DNA from: Coprobacillus sp. CAG:605
GTDB taxonomy: Bacteria; Bacillota_I; Bacilli_A; RF39; UBA660
DNA length: 13,145 bases
Assembly (NCBI GenBank): GCA_000433255.1
Contig: HF998215.1
Location: 1 to 13,145, forward strand
Direction: 5' to 3'
Position numbers and translations under genes: made by a program. The notes under the pieces are model-generated. The model did no database searches and had not been told where the DNA came from. It saw only the letters and a list, made by a program, of their open reading frames with translations. Positions 1 through 5,016 of this stretch are shown here, one piece after another. Numbering within the stretch: position 1 is the stretch's first letter; each line of letters opens with the position of its first letter.

Positions 1-5
1 TCCTT
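1..5 (-). promoter_or_regulatory. Ribosome binding site of a gene starting outside the window
   Basis: Read on the minus strand, the last bases of the window are AGAAAGAAGGA, an AAGGA-type Shine-Dalgarno sequence. Together with the extended -10 promoter just upstream at 44-52, it suggests another minus-strand gene begins a few bases beyond the left edge. The gene itself is not visible. Confidence 0.4.
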
Positions 6-43
6 CTTTCTATTTATGAACCAATAGTCCATATCCTATATAT

Positions 44-52
44 AATATATCA
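44..52 (-). promoter_or_regulatory. Extended -10 promoter for the gene off the left edge
   Basis: On the minus strand the sequence is TGATATATT, a TGnTATATT extended -10 element. No good -35 hexamer is present at the right distance (the best is TGTAAA at 67-72). Transcription would begin near position 37 and run out of the window. It lies in the 132-nt gap downstream of the nucleotidase gene, where I saw no convincing terminator hairpin. Confidence 0.4.
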
Positions 53-132
53 CACTTCACAATGTTTTTACATATTTTTTAATTTACTATACACTCCATC
101 GCAAATCAAAAACAGTCTCCCTAACCGCAAAA

Positions 133-756
133 CTACTTTTTCAAAATCTTTCTATAAATATCTACTGAATTATTATAACCATTAAGATTAACAATGTATC
201 TTAAGATATCCCCAGTATTAGATACTTCCTTTAAATAATCACTATTTTCTAACACTAAATTATCCTTATCTCGATAATACAAAGTCTTAATTTTATTATT
301 TACTAGCTCTTTACAAATTAAAGGATTATCTTCTACCATTAAATCAATCCCTAACTTTCTACACTTAGAAACTTTGTCTCGAACTGCAAAATATATCTTA
401 TCCGTAGGAATCCCATATCTTTTAAACAATTCTATTACTGCTAACTTAGTCTCTTCTTTTATTAACCCTCTAGCCGATATAAAACAATAATCATAACCCT
501 CAATTTCAAAGAACTCTAACATTTCTTTAACTAACGGCATTAAAGACGTCTTATTCAAAGTAGCATACACCAAATAATCATTAATAAAATTCTTTCGTTC
601 CTCTAATGTCCAATCATACCTCTTTAAATAATTAAACTCATTATCTTTTTGAACCCCATTCTTCCTTAATACCAATAAATCATAAACCTCAGCATAACAC
701 CTCATAGTTCGTTCAAAATCTAATATTACGCCGTCAATATCTAACCCAATCTTCAT
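133..756 (-). CDS. HAD-superfamily 5'(3')-deoxyribonucleotidase-like phosphatase
   Basis: A 207-residue cytoplasmic HAD hydrolase, probably a nucleotide phosphatase of the NT5C type. HAD motif I is DIDGV at residues 6-10, with Asp6 as the expected nucleophile and Asp8 as the acid/base. Motif II is Ser94 in CFISAR. Motif III is probably Lys128 or Lys131. Motif IV is the acidic pair Glu142-Asp143 in VEDNP. The helical insert after motif I (about residues 12-80) is the small C1 cap expected for NT5C enzymes. The length fits the family. Its ATG overlaps the TAA of the upstream radical-SAM-like gene (TAATG), so the two are translationally coupled and probably act in one pathway. The substrate is not deducible; a general HAD phosphatase role is safe, while dephosphorylation of a (deoxy)nucleotide is inference from family resemblance. 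Confidence 0.8.
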   Translation of the reverse strand: MKIGLDIDGVILDFERTMRCYAEVYDLLVLRKNGVQKDNEFNYLKRYDWTLEERKNFINDYLVYATLNKTSLMPLVKEMLEFFEIEGYDYCFISARGLIKEETKLAVIELFKRYGIPTDKIYFAVRDKVSKCRKLGIDLMVEDNPLICKELVNNKIKTLYYRDKDNLVLENSDYLKEVSNTGDILRYIVNLNGYNNSVDIYRKILKK

Positions 757-1886
757 TATTTCTTCCTTAATACTAAAGACTTATCTTTAACCCAATCTTC
801 ACTAATAGCATAAGACTCTACAAAGTTAGCATCAACCGTATACCCTGTTAACCATTTAATAACCCTAACATCACTCGTCGTAATTGGTTTATTTATCTTA
901 ATAACATTCCCACTAATATTACTACAATCTTCCGTTGGATACTCACAAATCCCCTTCTTTTTTAAAATACATTCATGTTTCTTCTTAGCCACAATCTCAT
1001 ATTCAAAAGGAATAATATTGTCTAAATTATTCTCAAGAGGCAGACTTTCTTTAAACTGCATACACTTATCTCTCATCACACAATTACTACAACCCATTTC
1101 ATTTGGTCTATAATAATGAGCATTATAATCTCTATCTAACCCATGAACATAAGAAAATAAACATGAAGTCTTTCTAAATATTGGTACATTATAATACTTA
1201 GCCATTTTTTCAAATAACTCCACTACCTTCTCATCAATTATCTTTTTATGACCAAAACTATAACCCGGATAAGGTTTTAAATCAATATTTTGTTCCTTCC
1301 ATATAGCAACACTTTCAGGCTTTCCTTGTAATCCCGAATACCCAACCGCTAAATTATATTTTTGAGCCAAAGTAAATACTCTTTCAAACGCCTCACAAGT
1401 ATCATTAACATTATATACTATTGGTCTATATTCAATCGAATACTTATAGTTATTCTTACGTACTTCAATTTGTTTTAAATTATTCTCAAATCTTTCCATA
1501 CTACTTCCGTCTAAGTAAGAATTAACCCCAAAAGTAGAAAACGCTACATGTAAATCCAAATCAAAACTTACATCCGGGAACTTTGAAAAATCCCCCTTCG
1601 TTACTATCACAACTGGGCCCTTATGCCCAGCCTTTTCCAATCTTCTTAAATAATTAATTGTATTATCTATTTGTAATAAAGGGTCTCCATAAAATAAATT
1701 AACCGCTACTGGTATATTAGTAAATACTGGATTTATTTCACTAGGTAAAACATCATAATGTCTTTCCTCACACTTCTCCCCATTTAATCTACAATACTTA
1801 CAATCATAACAATGATTTAAAGAATCTCCTAATAAATAAAATGATTTTGCTAATAAAGCTATATCTGTTGTTTTTAAACTTTTCAT
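756..1886 (-). CDS. Radical-SAM-like cysteine-rich protein with C-terminal SPASM-like cluster
   Basis: I start this 376-residue protein at the ATG at 1886: it has AGGAG at 1898-1894, seven bases upstream, whereas the in-frame GTG at 1901 sits at the predicted transcription start. An N-terminal cysteine group Cys26-x2-Cys29-x2-Cys32-x6-Cys39 is followed by a VNLFYGDPLL segment (residues 63-72), which resembles the GGE motif of radical SAM enzymes, then VVIVTKGDF and further alternating strand/helix segments. The C-terminal part carries Cys242, Cys266-x2-Cys269-x5-Cys275 and Cys306, Cys314, Cys321, as in SPASM or auxiliary Fe-S domains. The usual radical SAM spacing is CX3CX2C; here it is CX2CX2C, so cluster chemistry is uncertain. 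It overlaps the HAD nucleotidase gene by one base. The reaction is unknown to me; the radical SAM assignment is moderately secure. Confidence 0.65.
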   Translation of the reverse strand: MKSLKTTDIALLAKSFYLLGDSLNHCYDCKYCRLNGEKCEERHYDVLPSEINPVFTNIPVAVNLFYGDPLLQIDNTINYLRRLEKAGHKGPVVIVTKGDFSKFPDVSFDLDLHVAFSTFGVNSYLDGSSMERFENNLKQIEVRKNNYKYSIEYRPIVYNVNDTCEAFERVFTLAQKYNLAVGYSGLQGKPESVAIWKEQNIDLKPYPGYSFGHKKIIDEKVVELFEKMAKYYNVPIFRKTSCLFSYVHGLDRDYNAHYYRPNEMGCSNCVMRDKCMQFKESLPLENNLDNIIPFEYEIVAKKKHECILKKKGICEYPTEDCSNISGNVIKINKPITTSDVRVIKWLTGYTVDANFVESYAISEDWVKDKSLVLRKK

Positions 1887-1893
1887 AATTTTT

Positions 1894-1917
1894 CTCCTCA
1901 CGGCTTAGATTATAACA
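1894..1917 (-). promoter_or_regulatory. Extended -10 promoter and ribosome site of the radical-SAM/nucleotidase pair
   Basis: The minus strand carries TGTTATAAT (1917-1909), a perfect extended -10 element with consensus TATAAT. No strong -35 is visible, as is usual with extended -10 promoters. Transcription should start near 1902, leaving a leader of about 16 nt containing AGGAG (1898-1894) before the ATG at 1886. This excludes the upstream GTG as a realistic start. Confidence 0.65.
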
Positions 1918-1976
1918 TCCTCATTTTTATTTAGAACCCCTTAATTTTTCATATCACCCATGAATATATTTCATAC

Positions 1977-2882
1977 TTACTTAATTTTAATATGCAAATA
2001 ATTTTCAATAAAGTATCTTGGTACCACAGTTAAATATCTTTCTATATATACTAAATTAATCTCTGTTCTAGGAAGTTTTTCTTTAACATCAACTAAGATA
2101 AATTCTTTATTTAATAAATTATCTCTAACTACATCTTTAATTATATATCCTATTCCTAAATCTTTCTTTACGGCACCCACTATCATTTCACTAGTATGAA
2201 TATTTATAACATCACTCACCCTCGTATTGTATTTATCAAATACTACATCTAACTCTCTTCTATTATTGGTCCCATTTATAGGCAACACCAATGGATAATT
2301 TTCTAAGTCTTTAACGCTTTTAATATCTAAATATTTCAAACTTGAATTAGCATTCACTACAAAGCAATTTTCTACTTCCATAAGTGATTTAATTACAATA
2401 TCGCTATTCTTAGTATTAATAGGAGATGTATCAATAATAAAATCAATTTCATGTTGTTCAAGTAATTTAAGTAATTGTGTAGTTGTCTTACTTATAATAG
2501 TTATTTCTATATTAGGATATTCTTTATGAAAGTTAGTAATATCTTCAAAAATATAAAATGACCCTATTTGTGAAGGAACCCCAATAGCTAACTTTCCCTT
2601 AGTTAGATTATTATTTTCAACCATAGTTCTTTCTGCTGTTATTAAGTTATTAAAAGCTTCTTTCACATAAAAAAGTAATTCTTCTCCTTTTTCAGTTAGC
2701 TTTACTCCTTTAGTCGTACGATAGAAAAGGCTTGTATCTAAATCTTCTTCTAACTTTTTTATAGCCTTACTAACAGCTGACTGCGTAATAATTAACTTTT
2801 TAGCTGCTCTAGATATACTTTCACACATAGCAACTTCATAAAATATTTTATATAGGTTTAAATTGATATCGCTTTGATACAT
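1977..2882 (-). CDS. LysR-family transcriptional regulator
   Basis: This 301-residue protein has the standard LysR layout. An N-terminal winged helix-turn-helix spans about residues 6-65, with the typical SISRAAKKL and TQSAVSKAIKKLEEDL segments and the LTEKGEELL wing end. A linker helix follows (about 68-90), then a two-lobed effector-binding domain beginning near GKLAIGV (residue 96). The ATG at 2882 is chosen because GGAGG lies seven bases upstream; the frame is open 19 codons further, through the promoter region. It is monocistronic, with its own promoter at 2907-2935, and its 3' neighbour is the radical-SAM/nucleotidase pair on the same strand, so the usual divergent LysR target arrangement is absent and the target cannot be named. 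Effector unknown. Confidence 0.9.
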   Translation of the reverse strand: MYQSDINLNLYKIFYEVAMCESISRAAKKLIITQSAVSKAIKKLEEDLDTSLFYRTTKGVKLTEKGEELLFYVKEAFNNLITAERTMVENNNLTKGKLAIGVPSQIGSFYIFEDITNFHKEYPNIEITIISKTTTQLLKLLEQHEIDFIIDTSPINTKNSDIVIKSLMEVENCFVVNANSSLKYLDIKSVKDLENYPLVLPINGTNNRRELDVVFDKYNTRVSDVINIHTSEMIVGAVKKDLGIGYIIKDVVRDNLLNKEFILVDVKEKLPRTEINLVYIERYLTVVPRYFIENYLHIKIK

Positions 2883-2906
2883 CTGTATCCCTCCAAAGTG
2901 CTTTAT

Positions 2907-2935
2907 ATTATACATTAAAAAAATTATGTAAACAA
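2907..2935 (-). promoter_or_regulatory. Promoter of the LysR-family gene
   Basis: A consensus TATAAT (2912-2907, minus strand) lies 25 bases upstream of the start codon. At 17 bases spacing the -35 is a weak TTGTTT (2935-2930); a better hexamer, TTTACA (2932-2927), is only 14 bases away. TG immediately precedes TATAAT but without the intervening base of a true extended -10. Confidence 0.5.
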
Positions 2936-2939
2936 CCAA

Positions 2940-2965
2940 AAAAATACTGACAATTCAGTATTTTT
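2940..2965 (-). terminator. Rho-independent terminator of the Rpn-type gene
   Basis: A perfect 10-bp inverted repeat (AAAAATACTG / CAGTATTTTT, 2940-2949 and 2956-2965) with loop ACAATT lies 19 bases after the Rpn-type stop codon. A/T runs on both sides give a U tract in either direction, so it may work bidirectionally. Confidence 0.75.
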
Positions 2966-2983
2966 GCATAAATAAAGTACTCA

Positions 2984-4087
2984 TTAATGTACTCTTTTTA
3001 GTTTTAGACTTTTTTGGCTTAATATATCTTCAACTTTTTCAAGCGGAATATTTAAACCATTTGCTATTGTATCGTTAGACATACCAGCTTTAGATAACTT
3101 TCTAATAATATTTTCACGTTCTAACATTTGACCTTCGCTTATTCCAAGCTTTCGACCACGTTTTTCTCCACGTGCTTCGCCAATACTTATACCTTGCTTC
3201 TTGCCAATTCTTATTCCATTAGCCTGTCCAACATCTTCGCCAACACCATATCCTTCTTGATACTCATCAATAAGTCTATGCTCATAAAAAGCCTTTACAT
3301 CATAACTTCCATCTTCTTTGTAAAACATTAACATACTCTGATAAACTCCTTCCAATGTTTTATCTTTTTTAACTATACGATTATTTGCCAAGATGTTTTC
3401 AATATCTTTCAAGCTTATCCTAGTTAAAGCTTTAAAATACTCGTATATTTCTTGTTTGCCTTTAGTATATTTGATAGTTTCTAACTTGTCAAGACAAACA
3501 TAGCTAATTTTCACAAATTGACTATTATTAAATTCCTGGCTAAAAGTAAAATCATATTTTATAAACGGCATCCTTTTTAACGAACTACCATATATAGCTA
3601 TAAAGTATATTTTGATATTAGTATTATAAGTTTTCTTACCTTGGCTAAAAGTAAAATCATACTTTATAAACGGCATACTTTTTAGCGAACTACCATATAT
3701 GGCAATAAAGTATATTTTGATATCAGTATTATAAGTTTTTTTACCTCGTTTATCCATCGTTACGGAAAATCTAGAAATAGCTCGGTTTTGATAGTCTAAA
3801 TTTTTCAAATCAGTATTTCTCGAATACTTATTATATGCTTCAATATCAACATAGGTATTATCGTCAATTTTATAGATTAAATCGCCAACTCGATGTACTT
3901 CTATGGACTTTCTTGCCAATAGGTTTGGATCAATAAAATGACCCTTAACTACTTTTTCGTAATCAAGATTGCAAATCCAAGAAATGATTTTGGCGGCATA
4001 TTTTGGATTTTCAAGAAGTATTTTTTTGAATATAAAGTCAGTAATAATCACTGAAACATCATTCTTTTGTTGGAGAGTTTTTCTCAC
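2984..4087 (-). CDS. Rpn/PD-(D/E)XK nuclease family transposase-like protein with internal duplication
   Basis: A 367-residue protein of the recombination-promoting nuclease (Rpn, PDDEXK-type transposase) family, whose characterised E. coli members are DNA endonucleases promoting RecA-independent recombination. The family N-terminus (DFIFKKILL, residues 17-25) is followed by the acidic catalytic strand VDIEAY (Asp81, Glu83) and the arginine-rich helix around RAISRFS (102-108). The C-terminus has the family's hydrophilic glycine-periodic stretch (about 279-320) ending in a helical IIRKLSKAGMS-type segment. Residues 115-149 and 150-184 are a tandem 35-residue duplication that differs at two positions; this would insert an extra strand-helix unit beside the nuclease core, so activity is doubtful although the frame is intact. 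Start is GTG, no ATG being available before residue 111, with a ribosome site in a hairpin. Monocistronic, followed by its own terminator. Confidence 0.8.
   Translation of the reverse strand: MRKTLQQKNDVSVIITDFIFKKILLENPKYAAKIISWICNLDYEKVVKGHFIDPNLLARKSIEVHRVGDLIYKIDDNTYVDIEAYNKYSRNTDLKNLDYQNRAISRFSVTMDKRGKKTYNTDIKIYFIAIYGSSLKSMPFIKYDFTFSQGKKTYNTNIKIYFIAIYGSSLKRMPFIKYDFTFSQEFNNSQFVKISYVCLDKLETIKYTKGKQEIYEYFKALTRISLKDIENILANNRIVKKDKTLEGVYQSMLMFYKEDGSYDVKAFYEHRLIDEYQEGYGVGEDVGQANGIRIGKKQGISIGEARGEKRGRKLGISEGQMLERENIIRKLSKAGMSNDTIANGLNIPLEKVEDILSQKSLKLKRVH
3537..3746 (-). repeat. 105-nt in-frame tandem duplication inside the Rpn-type gene
   Basis: Two adjacent 105-nt units, 3537-3641 and 3642-3746, differ at seven positions by hand count (about 93% identical). 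Five of the differences are synonymous; the other two change Asp to Asn and Ser to Arg. The period is exactly 35 codons, so the reading frame survives. Accumulated synonymous changes mean the duplication is not an assembly artefact of identical copies and is not brand new. Confidence 0.95.
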
Positions 4088-4105
4088 GGAGGATCACCTC
4101 CTTTC
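4088..4105 (-). promoter_or_regulatory. Hairpin-sequestered, fully complementary Shine-Dalgarno of the Rpn-type gene
   Basis: The leader reads AAAGGAGGTGATC (4105-4093), complementary to the anti-Shine-Dalgarno tail of 16S rRNA over 13 bases. The GGAGG core (4101-4097) can pair with CCTCC (4092-4088) across a TGAT tetraloop, forming a five-GC-pair hairpin directly next to the GTG start codon. Translation initiation should therefore depend on opening this hairpin, an arrangement that fits low or conditional expression of a nuclease. Confidence 0.7.
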
Positions 4106-4106
4106 A

Positions 4107-4130
4107 AGAGGGGTAAAACTTACTCCCTCT
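4107..4130 (-). promoter_or_regulatory. Second leader hairpin upstream of the Rpn-type gene
   Basis: AGAGGG-GTAA (4107-4116) pairs with TTAC-T-CCCTCT (4120-4130) with a single bulged base and an AAC loop. It lies in the 5' leader just before the ribosome-site hairpin. There is no U tract after it, so it is not a terminator; it could stabilise or insulate the leader. Confidence 0.5.
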
Positions 4131-4199
4131 ACTACTCTTTATTACCGGAAAAGTGCCATTTTTCTTTTTTTTCTTTGCATTTTTGACAAAGCTTTTTTT

Positions 4200-4233
4200 A
4201 AAGTGATAAAATTTGACGCAAATTTGACACTTT
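4200..4233. repeat. Composite inverted repeat in the Rpn upstream region
   Basis: AAAGTG (4200-4205) and CACTTT (4228-4233) enclose a second inverted repeat, AAATTTG (4209-4215) / CAAATTT (4219-4225), with loop ACG. Together they make one interrupted stem-loop. No T tract follows on either strand close enough for a clear terminator. No recognisable promoter for the Rpn-type gene was found in 4131-4306. Confidence 0.45.
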
Positions 4234-4295
4234 TCAAGTAATGAGTTTTGGTTTTCAAAAATTTTTTAATGTTTATTAATTAAAGTTTTTTTCTT

Positions 4296-4334
4296 AAAAA
4301 TAAAAGAAAGTGCCAATGTAATAACTGGCACTTT
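4296..4334 (-). terminator. Second of two tandem terminators after the non-coding lectin-domain copy
   Basis: A 9-bp stem, AAAGTGCCA (4307-4315) / TGGCACTTT (4326-4334), is followed on the minus strand by CTTTTATTTTT. It stops minus-strand transcription before the Rpn-type gene, isolating that gene from upstream reads. Confidence 0.7.
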
Positions 4335-4379
4335 AAAAAAAACATCTACAAATTCGAATACCTACTAGTTAGATGTTTT
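4335..4379 (-). terminator. First of two tandem terminators after the non-coding lectin-domain copy
   Basis: On the minus strand AAAACATCT (4379-4371) pairs with AGATGTTTT (4347-4339) over a 23-nt loop, and a run of eight T (4342-4335) follows. The loop is long, but the U8 tract and its position before a second terminator support the call. Confidence 0.6.
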
Positions 4380-4507
4380 CAACTTAATTATTAACCTATT
4401 TGATAACAGATTGGAACTGAACTTCAATGAATTATGATACAAATATTTAATTAAGAACCTCTTTTGTATTTTGAAAAAATATTTTTTTACCATCTTTAAT
4501 CCATAGT

Positions 4508-4664
4508 TTACAGAGAAAGCACGGAGCGAAACGAATTATTGGTATTGTTCACTCCATTATCACGGCTGAATTTAAACACGCCTGCATCAGTAGTGTTGTT
4601 AGCGTAGCCACCACGATTAACCCAATGATTAGAGCTCTTGATTACTGCGTGAATGAATATTATA
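4508..4664 (-). pseudogene. Truncated copy of the FGE/lectin-like C-terminus; possible DGR template repeat
   Basis: Read on the minus strand, 4636-4517 aligns without gaps to the last 120 nt of homologous coding sequence of the surface protein at 5147-5028. It gives a peptide with HWVNRGGYANN, DAGVF and NNSFRSVL, then TAA at 4510-4508. Identity is about 81/120 by hand, highest at the 3' end (a shared run CGCTCCGTGCTT). The frame is intact over 40 codons but has no start codon or ribosome site, and an in-frame TAA lies upstream (about 4690); homology further upstream (TATAATAT at 4664-4657) is offset by an insertion of about 16 nt. Asparagine AAY codons dominate the variable positions. It is either a remnant of a second gene copy or a template-repeat-like element of a diversity-generating retroelement. 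No ribosome site or protein product is expected. Confidence 0.7.
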
Positions 4665-4905
4665 GTTCTAGTTCCAGTCTTTAAAAACTTTTATATTGTA
4701 ACATAATCTTTTGAAATATTGTTAATTTCATGTTTTTTGTCTTTTTATATCTAAGTTGATATATTTAACTGTACAAAATTTTAAATTTTGTAATTTGAAC
4801 TAAATTGTTATTTAATGTATATTACCACTTAAGAGAGAAAAAACTCATTATTTGACATTTGTCTAACGTAATTTCGCCATCAATTCTATCTTGTTCTCTC
4901 CCAAC
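4665..4905. other. Gene-free AT-rich spacer between the surface protein gene and its truncated copy
   Basis: No gene is supported here. It contains a near-perfect palindrome at 4772-4792. An unbroken frame on the minus strand runs from within the surface gene's 3' end to a TAA at 4824-4822 in a different frame from that gene, but it lacks a start, ribosome site and recognisable motif and passes through a terminator hairpin, so I do not call it. Confidence 0.6.
4772..4792. repeat. 21-bp AT-rich palindrome
   Basis: TACAAAATTT (4772-4781), one central T, then AAATTTTGTA (4783-4792): ten perfect base pairs around a single base. It could be an operator-like site or cruciform; no promoter is nearby and no T tract follows, so no function is assigned. 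Confidence 0.6.
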
Positions 4906-4945
4906 AAAAGAGTACTTCTTTATAGCAAATGTGAAGTACTCTTTT
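4906..4945 (-). terminator. Terminator of the FGE/lectin-like surface protein gene
   Basis: A perfect 13-bp inverted repeat, AAAAGAGTACTTC (4906-4918) / GAAGTACTCTTTT (4933-4945), with a 14-nt loop, lies 71 bases after the stop codon. T runs flank both arms but are short, so it may act in both directions. Confidence 0.6.
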
Positions 4946-5003
4946 AATACTATAAAAGTGTAATAATTAATTACAGAAATGTGTAGTTTGTCAAATTTAG
5001 AGT

Positions 5004-5016
5004 GTTGCTTCGCAAC
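5004..5016 (-). other. GC-rich mini-hairpin directly after the surface protein stop codon
   Basis: On the minus strand GTTGC (5016-5012), loop GAA, GCAAC (5008-5004) forms a 5-bp hairpin whose first base is the last base of the TAG stop. There is no T tract, so it is not a terminator. Characterised DGRs (for example Bordetella phage BPP-1) require a short hairpin just downstream of the variable region; that is the best analogy. The equivalent place in the truncated copy (4508 and below) has no such hairpin. Confidence 0.55.

Noticed and set aside
3128..3331. Plus-strand frame opposite the Rpn-type gene
   Set aside because: Antisense shadow of the Rpn C-terminus, without ribosome site or family resemblance; the minus-strand product is a clear family member.
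4091..4105. Fragment of 16S rRNA
   Set aside because: The match to the 16S 3' tail is limited to 15 bases and is explained by a perfect Shine-Dalgarno read from the other strand; sequence on either side is not rRNA.
3969..4241. Plus-strand frame crossing the Rpn start region
   Set aside because: Crosses the Rpn start and leader hairpins; no recognisable protein and no ribosome site.
4365..4493. 42-codon lysine-rich frame on the minus strand after the truncated lectin-domain copy
   Set aside because: It has an ATG but no good ribosome site, ends inside the loop of a terminator hairpin and has low-complexity Lys/Leu/Asn composition expected of AT-rich DNA.
4508..4664. Simple cognate DGR template for the adjacent gene
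   Set aside because: I do not claim it as the direct template: 22 non-adenine differences are too many for a recent transfer, so only the weaker claim of a template-like or paralogous copy is kept.
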